6,799 nt of DNA. Origin: Pseudonocardiales bacterium (lineage in GTDB: Bacteria > Actinomycetota > Actinomycetes > Mycobacteriales > Jatrophihabitantaceae). The position numbers were made by a program, and so were the translations under genes. The notes beneath the pieces are model-generated. The model saw nothing but the letters and a program-made list of their open reading frames with translations. It had not been told where the DNA came from and did no database searches. Where the stretch lies: NCBI GenBank assembly GCA_030840415.1, contig JAVEEO010000282.1:1-6799 (forward strand), written 5' to 3'. This document shows, piece by piece, positions 1 to 6,506 of the stretch. Position 1 is the stretch's first letter. Each line of letters starts with the position of its first letter.

Positions 1-1173
1 CAAAGTTGTGTGGACCCCGATCCACGAGCCCAGCAGGCCTCCGACGAGCCCCCCGGCCGGGAGAGTTCCCCAGGTGACCCAGCGAGCGGCGGCGTTGACC
101 CGACCCAGCATCGGCCCAGGAGTCACCCGCTGCCGATAGGTCATCAGATTTATCGAGGTGAGGGTGGCTGACAGCGACCACGACAGCCATCCGATGCCGA
201 ACAGGAGCGCGCGGGGACCACGCTCGGACAACGGAATGAGCAAACCCGGCAGGGCGAAGATGGTCATCGCCATCCAGGTCGCTCGATCCGAGCCGAGGGC
301 AGCGTTGATCCTGCGTACCAGCAGGGCCCCGAGCACCCCCCCACCCGCGCCGAAGGCCAGCAGCAGCCCGACCAGAGCGGCCGAGAATCGCAGATCGCGC
401 AGCAGGTAGAGCACCCCCATCGTCTCGACCATGACGACGAAGACGTTGGCGGTGCCGGACCAGAGGATGCCCGCGCGCAGAACCCGTTCGTTCCAGACGA
501 ACCGGAGACCATTGGTCAGGGCTCGGAACCACGGTTCGCCCGATGCACGTTCATCGGGTTCGACGCGCCGCGGCCGGCCGATGACGCTCAACGAGGCAAG
601 AGACATCAAGAAGCTGAGGCTGTCCAGCAGGAACGCTCCGCCCGGGCCGGCGGCACCGATGAGAACGCCACCGACCGGCGGGCCGGACACCTGAGCGACC
701 GACTGCAGACCGCTGAGTCTGCTGTTGGCGCTGGGCAGAAGGTCGCGCGTGACCACCTGGGGCAGAAAGGTGGGGTAAGCGACATCGAAGAGCACGGCGA
801 ATGCTCCGGTCGCCGCGGTCAGCACAACGAAGCCGGCGAAGTCCAGGTGTCTGGTCCACAGGAACACAGCGACGCTGCCTGCGAGGATGGTCCGGACCGC
901 ATTGCTCCACCACATCGCCGGCCAGGCGCCGATCCGGTCGACCAGGAGTCCGGCCGGCAACGCCACCAGGAGGAAGGCCACGGTCTGCGCGGCACTGAGG
1001 ATGCCGATCTGGATCGCGCTGGCGTGCAGCACGGTCACAGCCACGACGGGCGCTGCGACGATGACCGTCTCGGATCCGACCAGGCTCAGACCCTGACCGC
1101 CGAACAGCCACCAGAAATCGCGCCCGAGCCGCCGTTGGCCGCCTCCGACGGAGGCCTTGCCGAGCTGGGTCAC
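1..1173 (-). CDS. MFS transporter, exporter type (partial, C-terminus beyond window)
   Basis: An open frame of 391 codons runs from a GTG at 1173-1171 off the left edge with no stop. It encodes a very hydrophobic membrane protein, a probable drug/metabolite:proton antiporter that would export the cluster product. Visible features are a short cytoplasmic N-terminus, hydrophobic helices from about residue 20 onward, and a motif-A-like loop after helix 2 (GLLVDRIG, residues 75-82). There is also a mid-protein signature of the MFS_3 (enterobactin-exporter-like) group: LPSAN near 146-150, SGPPVGG near 163-169 and FLLDSLSFL near 181-189. A charged central loop lies at about 199-232. Near the end, TPGPMLGRVNAA (351-362) matches the group's late conserved segment, so probably only a few tens of residues are missing. 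The GTG overlaps the stop of the upstream amidohydrolase by four bases (GTGA), which implies translational coupling. The family call is firm; the substrate is unknown. Confidence 0.88.
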   Translation of the reverse strand, partial: MTQLGKASVGGGQRRLGRDFWWLFGGQGLSLVGSETVIVAAPVVAVTVLHASAIQIGILSAAQTVAFLLVALPAGLLVDRIGAWPAMWWSNAVRTILAGSVAVFLWTRHLDFAGFVVLTAATGAFAVLFDVAYPTFLPQVVTRDLLPSANSRLSGLQSVAQVSGPPVGGVLIGAAGPGGAFLLDSLSFLMSLASLSVIGRPRRVEPDERASGEPWFRALTNGLRFVWNERVLRAGILWSGTANVFVVMVETMGVLYLLRDLRFSAALVGLLLAFGAGGGVLGALLVRRINAALGSDRATWMAMTIFALPGLLIPLSERGPRALLFGIGWLSWSLSATLTSINLMTYRQRVTPGPMLGRVNAAARWVTWGTLPAGGLVGGLLGSWIGVHTTL

Positions 1174-2150
1174 CGGGTCAGCTCACTGGTCGCACCAGCC
1201 GAGCGGCGATCCGGCAGGAGCCGCAGCATGTTCCCGCCCAGGAAGAGGTCTGTCGCGGGTCCCGGTCGCAGCACCGGGTCGGCCCCTCCGGTCAGCTCGT
1301 TGAGCAGCCACGGCAAACCACCCATGGCCCTGGCCAGTGGCCAGTCCGAGCCGAAGACGACTCGCTCGCCGACGCCGAGCGCGAGCAGGTGGCGCAGGTG
1401 CTGGCGCCAGTCGCCGATGCCGGGCGCGCTCGCCAGACCGGCGGTGTCGAGGTAGACGTTGCGCCGCTCTCGGGCGAGGACCACGCAACGGTCCCAGCTG
1501 AACAGCGCTCCGTGGCCGATGATGAAATCGACCTCCGGAAAGTCTCGGACCGCACCGCCGAGAAGCAGCGGGTCACCCCAGGAGAAGTCGAGGCAGTCGG
1601 CCGTGGGCCCGGTGTGGACGAGCACCGGGAGCCGGTAACGCGAACAGACCTCGTAGTAGGGGTACATGAGGCGATCCGAGGGCGAGAACCCGCAGGGCGG
1701 GTAGAGCTTGACCCCGTCGACATGGTGCTGCTGGGCCAGCCGCTCGAGATCGCCCGGCTCATAGGCCTCTGACCTGGGATCGAGTCCGATGAAGACCCGA
1801 AACCGATCGGGGTGTCTGCGGCGGACCTCCTCATGGGCTGTCGCCAGCGCGAGCATGCCCGGGCTTCCCGGGATTCGGACGCTGAAGTCGGGGGCCATCA
1901 GCACTGCCATATCCACGCCGGCCACGTCCATCTGTTCCACGAGACGGTCAGCGGTGTCGTCACTGAACTGCCTGCGAAAGATTCGTTCGACGGAGTCCGG
2001 CTCGACCTGGCCCCGGACCCGCAGCTGGCCGGTCACATTGCGCACCGAGCCGGCTATCAGCTCGTCCGGGATCAGCTGCGTCGACGCCAGATGGCAGTGA
2101 CCGTCGACGATCACGTGGCCTGGCAGTGGGTCAACAGACTGCGCACACAT
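1170..2150 (-). CDS. Amidohydrolase_2-family metal-dependent hydrolase or decarboxylase (intact catalytic copy)
   Basis: This is a 326-residue TIM-barrel protein of the amidohydrolase_2 group, the family of ACMSD, gamma-resorcylate decarboxylase and related C-N/C-O/C-C cleaving enzymes. The full set of expected metal ligands is present: HCH at residues 18-20 (strand 1), H179 in VLVHTGP (strand 5), H213 in IIGHGALF (strand 6) and D269 in FGSDWP (strand 8). KLYPPCGFSPSD (148-159) is a conserved segment shared with its neighbour paralogue. Reaction and substrate cannot be read from sequence; hydrolysis or non-oxidative decarboxylation are the family options. The ATG at 2150 overlaps the carrier-protein gene by 40 bases and has no Shine-Dalgarno sequence. 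A GTG at 2114-2112 makes a 4-base GTGA overlap with the carrier-protein stop and would give a 314-residue protein starting right at VIVDGHCH. I keep the longer form because the paralogue also has a leader of about 17 residues, but the shorter start is quite possible. Confidence 0.9.
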   Translation of the reverse strand: MCAQSVDPLPGHVIVDGHCHLASTQLIPDELIAGSVRNVTGQLRVRGQVEPDSVERIFRRQFSDDTADRLVEQMDVAGVDMAVLMAPDFSVRIPGSPGMLALATAHEEVRRRHPDRFRVFIGLDPRSEAYEPGDLERLAQQHHVDGVKLYPPCGFSPSDRLMYPYYEVCSRYRLPVLVHTGPTADCLDFSWGDPLLLGGAVRDFPEVDFIIGHGALFSWDRCVVLARERRNVYLDTAGLASAPGIGDWRQHLRHLLALGVGERVVFGSDWPLARAMGGLPWLLNELTGGADPVLRPGPATDLFLGGNMLRLLPDRRSAGATSELTR

Positions 2151-2350
2151 ACGGTCGAGGAGAAGTCGAAGGTGTCCAGATCGAAGGTGGCGCCGGTGAG
2201 ATCCTCGATGCGGGCGACCAGGCCGACGACACCGATCGAATCCAGGATCCCGCTGTTGCGCAGCTCCGTCGTGGCATCCACCGGAGCGCCGGATTCAGAC
2301 CAGTCCTGAACCCATTCCGTGAGCTGTAGCTCGGTACTGCTGGCGTCCAT
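2111..2350 (-). CDS. Free-standing acyl/peptidyl carrier protein
   Basis: This is a 79-residue carrier protein. It has the phosphopantetheine attachment motif in the usual place: SGILDSIGVVGLV (residues 33-45), with the modified serine at Ser38 in the DSI variant of DSL. The following helix (IEDLTGATFDLDTFDF) and the overall acidic, four-helix length fit the family. It would hold an activated acyl or aminoacyl intermediate as a thioester in the cytoplasm. No ketosynthase, condensation domain or phosphopantetheinyl transferase is seen in the window, so its partners are presumably the ligase two genes upstream, the GNAT-like enzyme, or proteins outside the window; priming may be done by a host transferase. 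It is the only gene in the operon with a clear strong Shine-Dalgarno (AAGGAG, five bases before the ATG). That would allow higher output than its coupled neighbours, as a stoichiometric carrier would need. It lies between the two amidohydrolase paralogues. Confidence 0.92.
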   Translation of the reverse strand: MDASSTELQLTEWVQDWSESGAPVDATTELRNSGILDSIGVVGLVARIEDLTGATFDLDTFDFSSTVCVRSLLTHCQAT

Positions 2351-2355
2351 GTGCG

Positions 2356-2361
2356 CTCCTT
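2356..2361 (-). promoter_or_regulatory. Strong ribosome binding site for the carrier-protein gene
   Basis: The minus strand reads AAGGAG here, followed by CGCAC and the ATG at 2350-2348, a spacing of five bases. It overlaps the TAA stop of the preceding amidohydrolase-like gene (TAAGGAG). The other junctions inspected in this operon lack a comparable site and rely on overlapping stop/start codons. Confidence 0.75.
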
Positions 2362-3328
2362 AGCGGTCGGCCTGAGTGAGGAGTCGACGCGCGTTGCCGC
2401 CCAGGATGAGCGCTCGCGCCGCGTCCGAGACATCGTTGAAGACTTCGTCGCCGTCGACCACGGCCGCACATAATGAGGCCATCGACTCGGTAAGTCGGTA
2501 TGACGGCCAGCCCGTGCCGAAAATCATCTTGTGCTGGACGCCCAACCGGAACGTGGTGTTCAGGTGCGCGGGCCATCCGTCAGCGTTCGGTGCCGATGAG
2601 AACCCGCTCGATTCCAGGTACACATTCGGCCGGTGTGCTGCGATCGCGACACATTCGGCAGTGCCGAATACCGCCCCGTGCCCGAAGATGAAATCGACAC
2701 CCGGGAATCGCCGGGCCGCGCTGTCGAGCAGCAGCGGTCGCGCGTAGCCGAAGTCCAGTGGTCCCCATCCGGGCCCGCTGTGGCTGCAGACCGGGAGGTG
2801 AAGTTCGGCGCAGAGCGCGAAGTAGCGGTCCAATCGTTCGTCGCTCGGTGAGTAGCCGCACGGCGGATACAGCTTGAGGCCGCCGAAACCCTTCTCCTGC
2901 AACAGTGTCTGGGTGAGGAGGAAGTCGTCCTCGTTGTCGCGCGGGTCGACGCCCCAGAAGACGGTGAACCGCCCAGGATGGCGCCGAATAATCTCCCGGT
3001 ACAACTCGGCGATGTCCTCCTGGCTCGCTGCCACCGTCACCGCGTGTCGGTACGACGGGGCCATCACGATGGCGTGCCCCACGCCGGCGGCGTCCATCTC
3101 CGCGACCAGTCGATCGGCCTGCGGGTCGGAGTACAGGCGGAGCAGTCGCTCCGTCATCTTCTCGACACTTCCGGTGATGCCGAAGGCGCTCAGGCGCTCA
3201 ACCGCGTTGACCGCCTGGTACTCGAGAAAGACCTGCGGGGTGGTGACCGTGCTCGCCAGCGTCACCTGGCCGTCGATGAGCAACTGTCCGGCTCGGGTGG
3301 GCAGGGAGCCCTCCGTCAGCCCGTTCAC
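2360..3328 (-). CDS. Amidohydrolase_2-like protein with lost metal ligands (probable pseudoenzyme subunit)
   Basis: This 322-residue protein is clearly homologous along its whole length to the amidohydrolase two genes downstream. Shared segments include KLYPPCGYSPSD (152-163), LPVCSHSGP (178-186), VDFIFGHGAVF (211-221) and NVYLESSGFSSAP (235-247). However, the strand-1 HxH is replaced by QVT (residues 21-23, in LLIDGQVTLAS, versus VIVDGHCHLAS in the intact copy). The strand-8 aspartate is replaced by glycine (FGTGWP, G273, versus FGSDWP). Only H183 and H217 remain of the metal site, so normal metal-dependent catalysis is unlikely. The frame is open and well conserved, which argues for a kept role, for example as a non-catalytic partner of the intact paralogue, rather than decay. 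The start is GTG at 3328, in a 4-base GTGA overlap with the ligase stop. Codon 286 is a rare TTA (2473-2471). A different chemistry using the remaining histidines is possible. Confidence 0.85.
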   Translation of the reverse strand: MNGLTEGSLPTRAGQLLIDGQVTLASTVTTPQVFLEYQAVNAVERLSAFGITGSVEKMTERLLRLYSDPQADRLVAEMDAAGVGHAIVMAPSYRHAVTVAASQEDIAELYREIIRRHPGRFTVFWGVDPRDNEDDFLLTQTLLQEKGFGGLKLYPPCGYSPSDERLDRYFALCAELHLPVCSHSGPGWGPLDFGYARPLLLDSAARRFPGVDFIFGHGAVFGTAECVAIAAHRPNVYLESSGFSSAPNADGWPAHLNTTFRLGVQHKMIFGTGWPSYRLTESMASLCAAVVDGDEVFNDVSDAARALILGGNARRLLTQADR

Positions 3329-4809
3329 GAATGCAGGTGGGCGTCGACGAAGCGCTGAACTGCTACCCGGCTCAGCTTCAAGTTCGCGGTGAGGAACTCA
3401 GGCTGCACGCGTGGTGAGGTATCGCTCGGCACAAGGTTGCCGAGCCGGTAGCTATCGGCCAACGTCGACGCGCGGGCATCGAGTGCGGCACGGACGTTCT
3501 CGATCGTTGACCCATCGTCCAGCGTCACGACCGCAGCCAGGCGCCGACCCGGTCCTCCCGCACACACCACGATGTCCGAGACGCCGTCGATGTCAGCGTA
3601 GGCGGATTCCACGTCGACGGGACTGACCTTCTCACCATTCGGCAGCGCGACGAGATCACCCACTCGCCCGTGCAGGGTCACGTAACCGTCGCTGTCGATG
3701 GCGGCGAGGTCTCCGCTGGCGATGGTGCCGTCGTCTCGGTAGGTCGCTTCCGCGATGTGCGCGTCGGCCTGGAAGTAGCGTCGGCTCAACGGGAACTCAC
3801 GCTTCACCAGCAGCTCGCCGTCGACGATCGCGACATGGTCGGAGTCGAGCAGTCGGCCGACCGTCCCGAGCCGGTGTGTCGTCGGCGTGTTCCAGGCGAT
3901 CATCCCGGACTCGTTCATCCCATAGGCCTCCAACAGCGGCCGGCCCTGGTCCCAGAAGCTTTGGACCACGCTCTGTTTGATCGGGGCCATTCCCGTCACC
4001 ATGAACCTCATCCGAGGTCCGGTGCTCTGCTGTAGGCCGGTTCGCGGATCTCGTGCCGACGCGAGCTTCAGTAACGTCTCGAAGAACACCGGCGGACCGA
4101 TGAGGAAGGTGGGCTCAGCGGCCTGCATCGCCGCGAACACCCGCTTGTAGGAGGTGAGCGCTACCGCCGAGCCGCTGGCCAGCGCGGCATAGACCGACAA
4201 CCGCTGCTGATAGCTGACGAACGGGATGAAGATCAGATTCATGTCATCGGCGTCGAGAGCGTAGTCGCGCACGAACCGTGAGACCACGTACTCGGTGCCT
4301 TGCCAGCTCACCTCCAACCCCTTCGTCGTGCCGGCGGTGCCGGAGGAGAAGATGAGGGAATGCACGTCGTCATCGAGGCTCGCCCACCTGCCTGTCGCCG
4401 GCCGGGCCTGCCCGGAGCCCGAACCGCCGAAATCGACGACGCCCGGAACCAGAGCCGCTCCGGTGTCGACCTCCAAGAGGAACAGGGAAAGGTCGTACTC
4501 GACCATGGCCGCCGCGGCGGCCTCGACCGACATCGGCTCGGCGAAGGGCATGAGACGAATGCCCAGGTCGGCGGCGGCCACGTCCCAGGCGACCCATTGC
4601 GCGCTGTTCTCGCCGCAGATCCCCACGACGTCTCCTGATCGCGCCTGCCACCCGGTCAACGACTCCCGGGCACGATCCACCAGCTCTGCGAGCTGCCCGT
4701 AGGTCGTGACGGGCTGATCGGCCGCGTCACAATTCACGATGACGGTGCGGTCGGGCTCCGCCCGTCGGACCATCTCCAGTAACGATCTCGCGGTCACTCG
4801 TTTATCCAT
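3325..4809 (-). CDS. AMP-dependent acyl/aryl ligase (ANL superfamily)
   Basis: This 494-residue adenylate-forming enzyme would activate a carboxylic acid with ATP and pass it to CoA or, more likely here, to the carrier protein encoded two genes downstream. The core motifs occur in order: phosphate loop SSGTAGTTKG (155-164), A5 motif YGMNES (296-301), SGDLA (365-369) with the ribose-binding Asp, hinge/A8 region GRVGDLVALPNGEKVSP (381-397), and the near-C-terminal catalytic Lys478 in TANLKLSR. The A8 segment with NGEKVSP resembles long-chain acyl-CoA synthetases, but the protein is shorter than those. The phosphate loop departs from the common TSGTTGxPKG. The start is placed at ATG 4809, which overlaps the aminotransferase stop by 16 bases; GTG at 4797-4795 gives a 4-base GTGA overlap and a protein four residues shorter. 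The frame stays open upstream to 5118, but that part is arginine-rich shadow sequence inside the aminotransferase gene. TTA codons occur at residues 10 and 246. The substrate cannot be read by eye. Confidence 0.92.
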   Translation of the reverse strand: MDKRVTARSLLEMVRRAEPDRTVIVNCDAADQPVTTYGQLAELVDRARESLTGWQARSGDVVGICGENSAQWVAWDVAAADLGIRLMPFAEPMSVEAAAAAMVEYDLSLFLLEVDTGAALVPGVVDFGGSGSGQARPATGRWASLDDDVHSLIFSSGTAGTTKGLEVSWQGTEYVVSRFVRDYALDADDMNLIFIPFVSYQQRLSVYAALASGSAVALTSYKRVFAAMQAAEPTFLIGPPVFFETLLKLASARDPRTGLQQSTGPRMRFMVTGMAPIKQSVVQSFWDQGRPLLEAYGMNESGMIAWNTPTTHRLGTVGRLLDSDHVAIVDGELLVKREFPLSRRYFQADAHIAEATYRDDGTIASGDLAAIDSDGYVTLHGRVGDLVALPNGEKVSPVDVESAYADIDGVSDIVVCAGGPGRRLAAVVTLDDGSTIENVRAALDARASTLADSYRLGNLVPSDTSPRVQPEFLTANLKLSRVAVQRFVDAHLHS

Positions 4810-6506
4810 TCGATTCGACAGTTCGGGTCGTAGGTCAGCGGCATAGTCGTCAGACGCGCGACGACCATCGCGGCCACGGCGCCGGCAATCATCGGTTCGT
4901 GATGTCCGCAGTCGGTGTCCCATCGGAGCTCGATCCGGATGCTGGACGTCTCGTTCTGGGTCGCGCGGACGCTGAAGCTGCGCGACAGGTCTTTCCACAT
5001 CCAGTCCGGCACCGCGGACAGCAGCACTCCGTCGTCGGTCCAGTGCACACGATCGGCCCACTCGGTCGGCTCGAGGCCCAGATCGCCCTGGACGACGGCG
5101 GCGTCTCCCGCGCGCCAACTGGTGAGAGAGCCGGGGAGGTCACCTGCCACCGCACCCACGAACGGATCGAGGCAGTGCGGCTTCTGCCGCAGCAGATCCA
5201 ACCAGGTGTCAGCGGGCAGAGCCGAGTTCACGACAGCGGTCAACGGGGAACTGCTGGCCGCGTGCGTCGTGCCCGCGTCACTCGCGGCGGCAATCGCTGC
5301 CTCCAGTAGGTCCAACCCGCCGTGCAGATCCTCGACGCTGAGGACCATCGGGGGTTGCACCCGCACCACGCTGGGCCGGTACAAGCTGTAGGTCGAGGTG
5401 ACCCGAGACTCCAGAAGACTGTGCAACACCTGGCCGGCCACAGCATCGTCGACGAGTTCCACGCCCCACATGGTCCCCAGCCCGCGGACCTCCACGATGG
5501 TGTCCGGAAACCGCCGGGCCATCGCGGGCAACCGTTCGGCGATCACCGCCGACAGCGCTTGCTGATGCTCCGCGAAGCCGGGCTCGCTGGTGATTGCGAC
5601 AACCTCGAGCGCGGCACGACACGACATCGGATTTCCACCGAGGCTCGAACCGAAGGACGAGGGCAGCGAGTGGACGATCTCCCACGACTTCTCGGTGCCC
5701 AGGACCGCGGAGATCGCCATGATGCCCCCGCCCATGGCCTTTCCGACACAGACCAGGTCGGGTACGACGCCGAAGAGCTGGTGGGCAAGCGGCGCTCCGC
5801 ACCGCCCCCACGCCGTCTGCATCTCGTCGAGGATGAGCAGCGCGCCGACCTCGTCGCAACGTTGTCGCACTCTGGACAAGTAGTCCGCGGGCGGCACGAC
5901 GACGCCGGACTCGGCCTGCACCGGTTCCAGCAGGACGCCTGCCGTCTGTTCGTCCACCGCCGCCTCAAGCGCCTCGGCATCCCCGAAGGGCACCGTCACG
6001 AAGCAGTCCATGAAGTCACCGAAGGCGTCCTGATGGTCCTCGCGCTGGGCGGCAACCATCGTTGCGATGGTCTTTCCGTGGAAGCAGCCTTCGGCGACCA
6101 CGAAGTTCTTGCGGCCGGTTCGGGCTCGAGCGATCTTCAGAGCATTGTCGATGGCCTCGCCACCGCCGTTGGAAATGAACGAGTAGGGCAGCTGCCCGCC
6201 GGTGAGTTCCGCCAGGGTCTGCGCAAGGTGAATCGGGACCGGCTCGAACATGATCTTCGTGCTGTTCACGACGCCCGACGCGAGTTGATCCTCCAGTGCC
6301 GCGATAACGCGAGGGTGGGAGTATCCCAGCGACTGATTTCCGTACTGATCGAAGAGCGCCAGGTATTCCTCGCCGGACTCGCTGGTGACTCTGGCACCGG
6401 CTCCTCTGGACTGCACGGGACAGCCCATCAGGTAGGTCATCTTCGCGTACGCCGGATGATTGTGCCGATGCTTCGCCTCGGCCAAGAACTGGCGCCTGCT
6501 CCTCAT
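4794..6506 (-). CDS. Class III PLP-dependent aminotransferase with extra C-terminal domain
   Basis: This is a 570-residue protein. Residues 1 to about 405 form a complete class III (acetylornithine/putrescine/omega-amino type) aminotransferase. It has SNGGGEAIDNALKIAR (112-127) for phosphate and substrate binding, CFHGKT (141-146) with the ring-stacking aromatic/His pair, and LDEMQTAWGR (226-235) with Asp227 facing the pyridine nitrogen. The PLP lysine is Lys256 in VGKAMGGG, and SSFGSSLGGNPMSC (283-296) covers the next active-site loop. It would transfer an amino group to or from an aldehyde, keto acid or omega-amine. After a low-complexity linker rich in Ala, Thr and Ser (about 407-422), roughly 150 more residues follow that the family normally lacks. 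They contain several Trp-rich beta-like stretches (VHWTDDGVLL, DWMWKDL, IRIELRWD) and a final Ala/Val/Met-rich helix (about 539-555). This is loosely like a START/SRPBCC fold, but that is a weak guess. The start is ATG 6506, in an ATGA overlap with the upstream gene's stop. Confidence 0.9.
   Translation of the reverse strand: MRSRRQFLAEAKHRHNHPAYAKMTYLMGCPVQSRGAGARVTSESGEEYLALFDQYGNQSLGYSHPRVIAALEDQLASGVVNSTKIMFEPVPIHLAQTLAELTGGQLPYSFISNGGGEAIDNALKIARARTGRKNFVVAEGCFHGKTIATMVAAQREDHQDAFGDFMDCFVTVPFGDAEALEAAVDEQTAGVLLEPVQAESGVVVPPADYLSRVRQRCDEVGALLILDEMQTAWGRCGAPLAHQLFGVVPDLVCVGKAMGGGIMAISAVLGTEKSWEIVHSLPSSFGSSLGGNPMSCRAALEVVAITSEPGFAEHQQALSAVIAERLPAMARRFPDTIVEVRGLGTMWGVELVDDAVAGQVLHSLLESRVTSTYSLYRPSVVRVQPPMVLSVEDLHGGLDLLEAAIAAASDAGTTHAASSSPLTAVVNSALPADTWLDLLRQKPHCLDPFVGAVAGDLPGSLTSWRAGDAAVVQGDLGLEPTEWADRVHWTDDGVLLSAVPDWMWKDLSRSFSVRATQNETSSIRIELRWDTDCGHHEPMIAGAVAAMVVARLTTMPLTYDPNCRIEWINE

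Noticed and set aside
551..1111. Minus-strand open frame of 186 codons in a different frame from the exporter
   Set aside because: The translation is Arg/Pro/Gly-rich low-complexity sequence, whereas the overlapping frame gives a continuous membrane protein with MFS motifs.
847..1455. Plus-strand open frame of 202 codons spanning the exporter and amidohydrolase
   Set aside because: It crosses a gene junction on the opposite strand and has no recognisable domain; it is a GC-rich shadow frame.
2351..2359. Possible internal promoter or terminator before the carrier protein
   Set aside because: The gap is only nine bases and is filled by the ribosome binding site; no hairpin or promoter-like boxes can fit.
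4810..5118. N-terminal extension of the ligase by 103 codons
   Set aside because: The extension is Arg/Asp-rich with no domain, lies wholly inside the aminotransferase coding region, and the ATG at 4809 or GTG at 4797 gives the normal ligase N-terminus.
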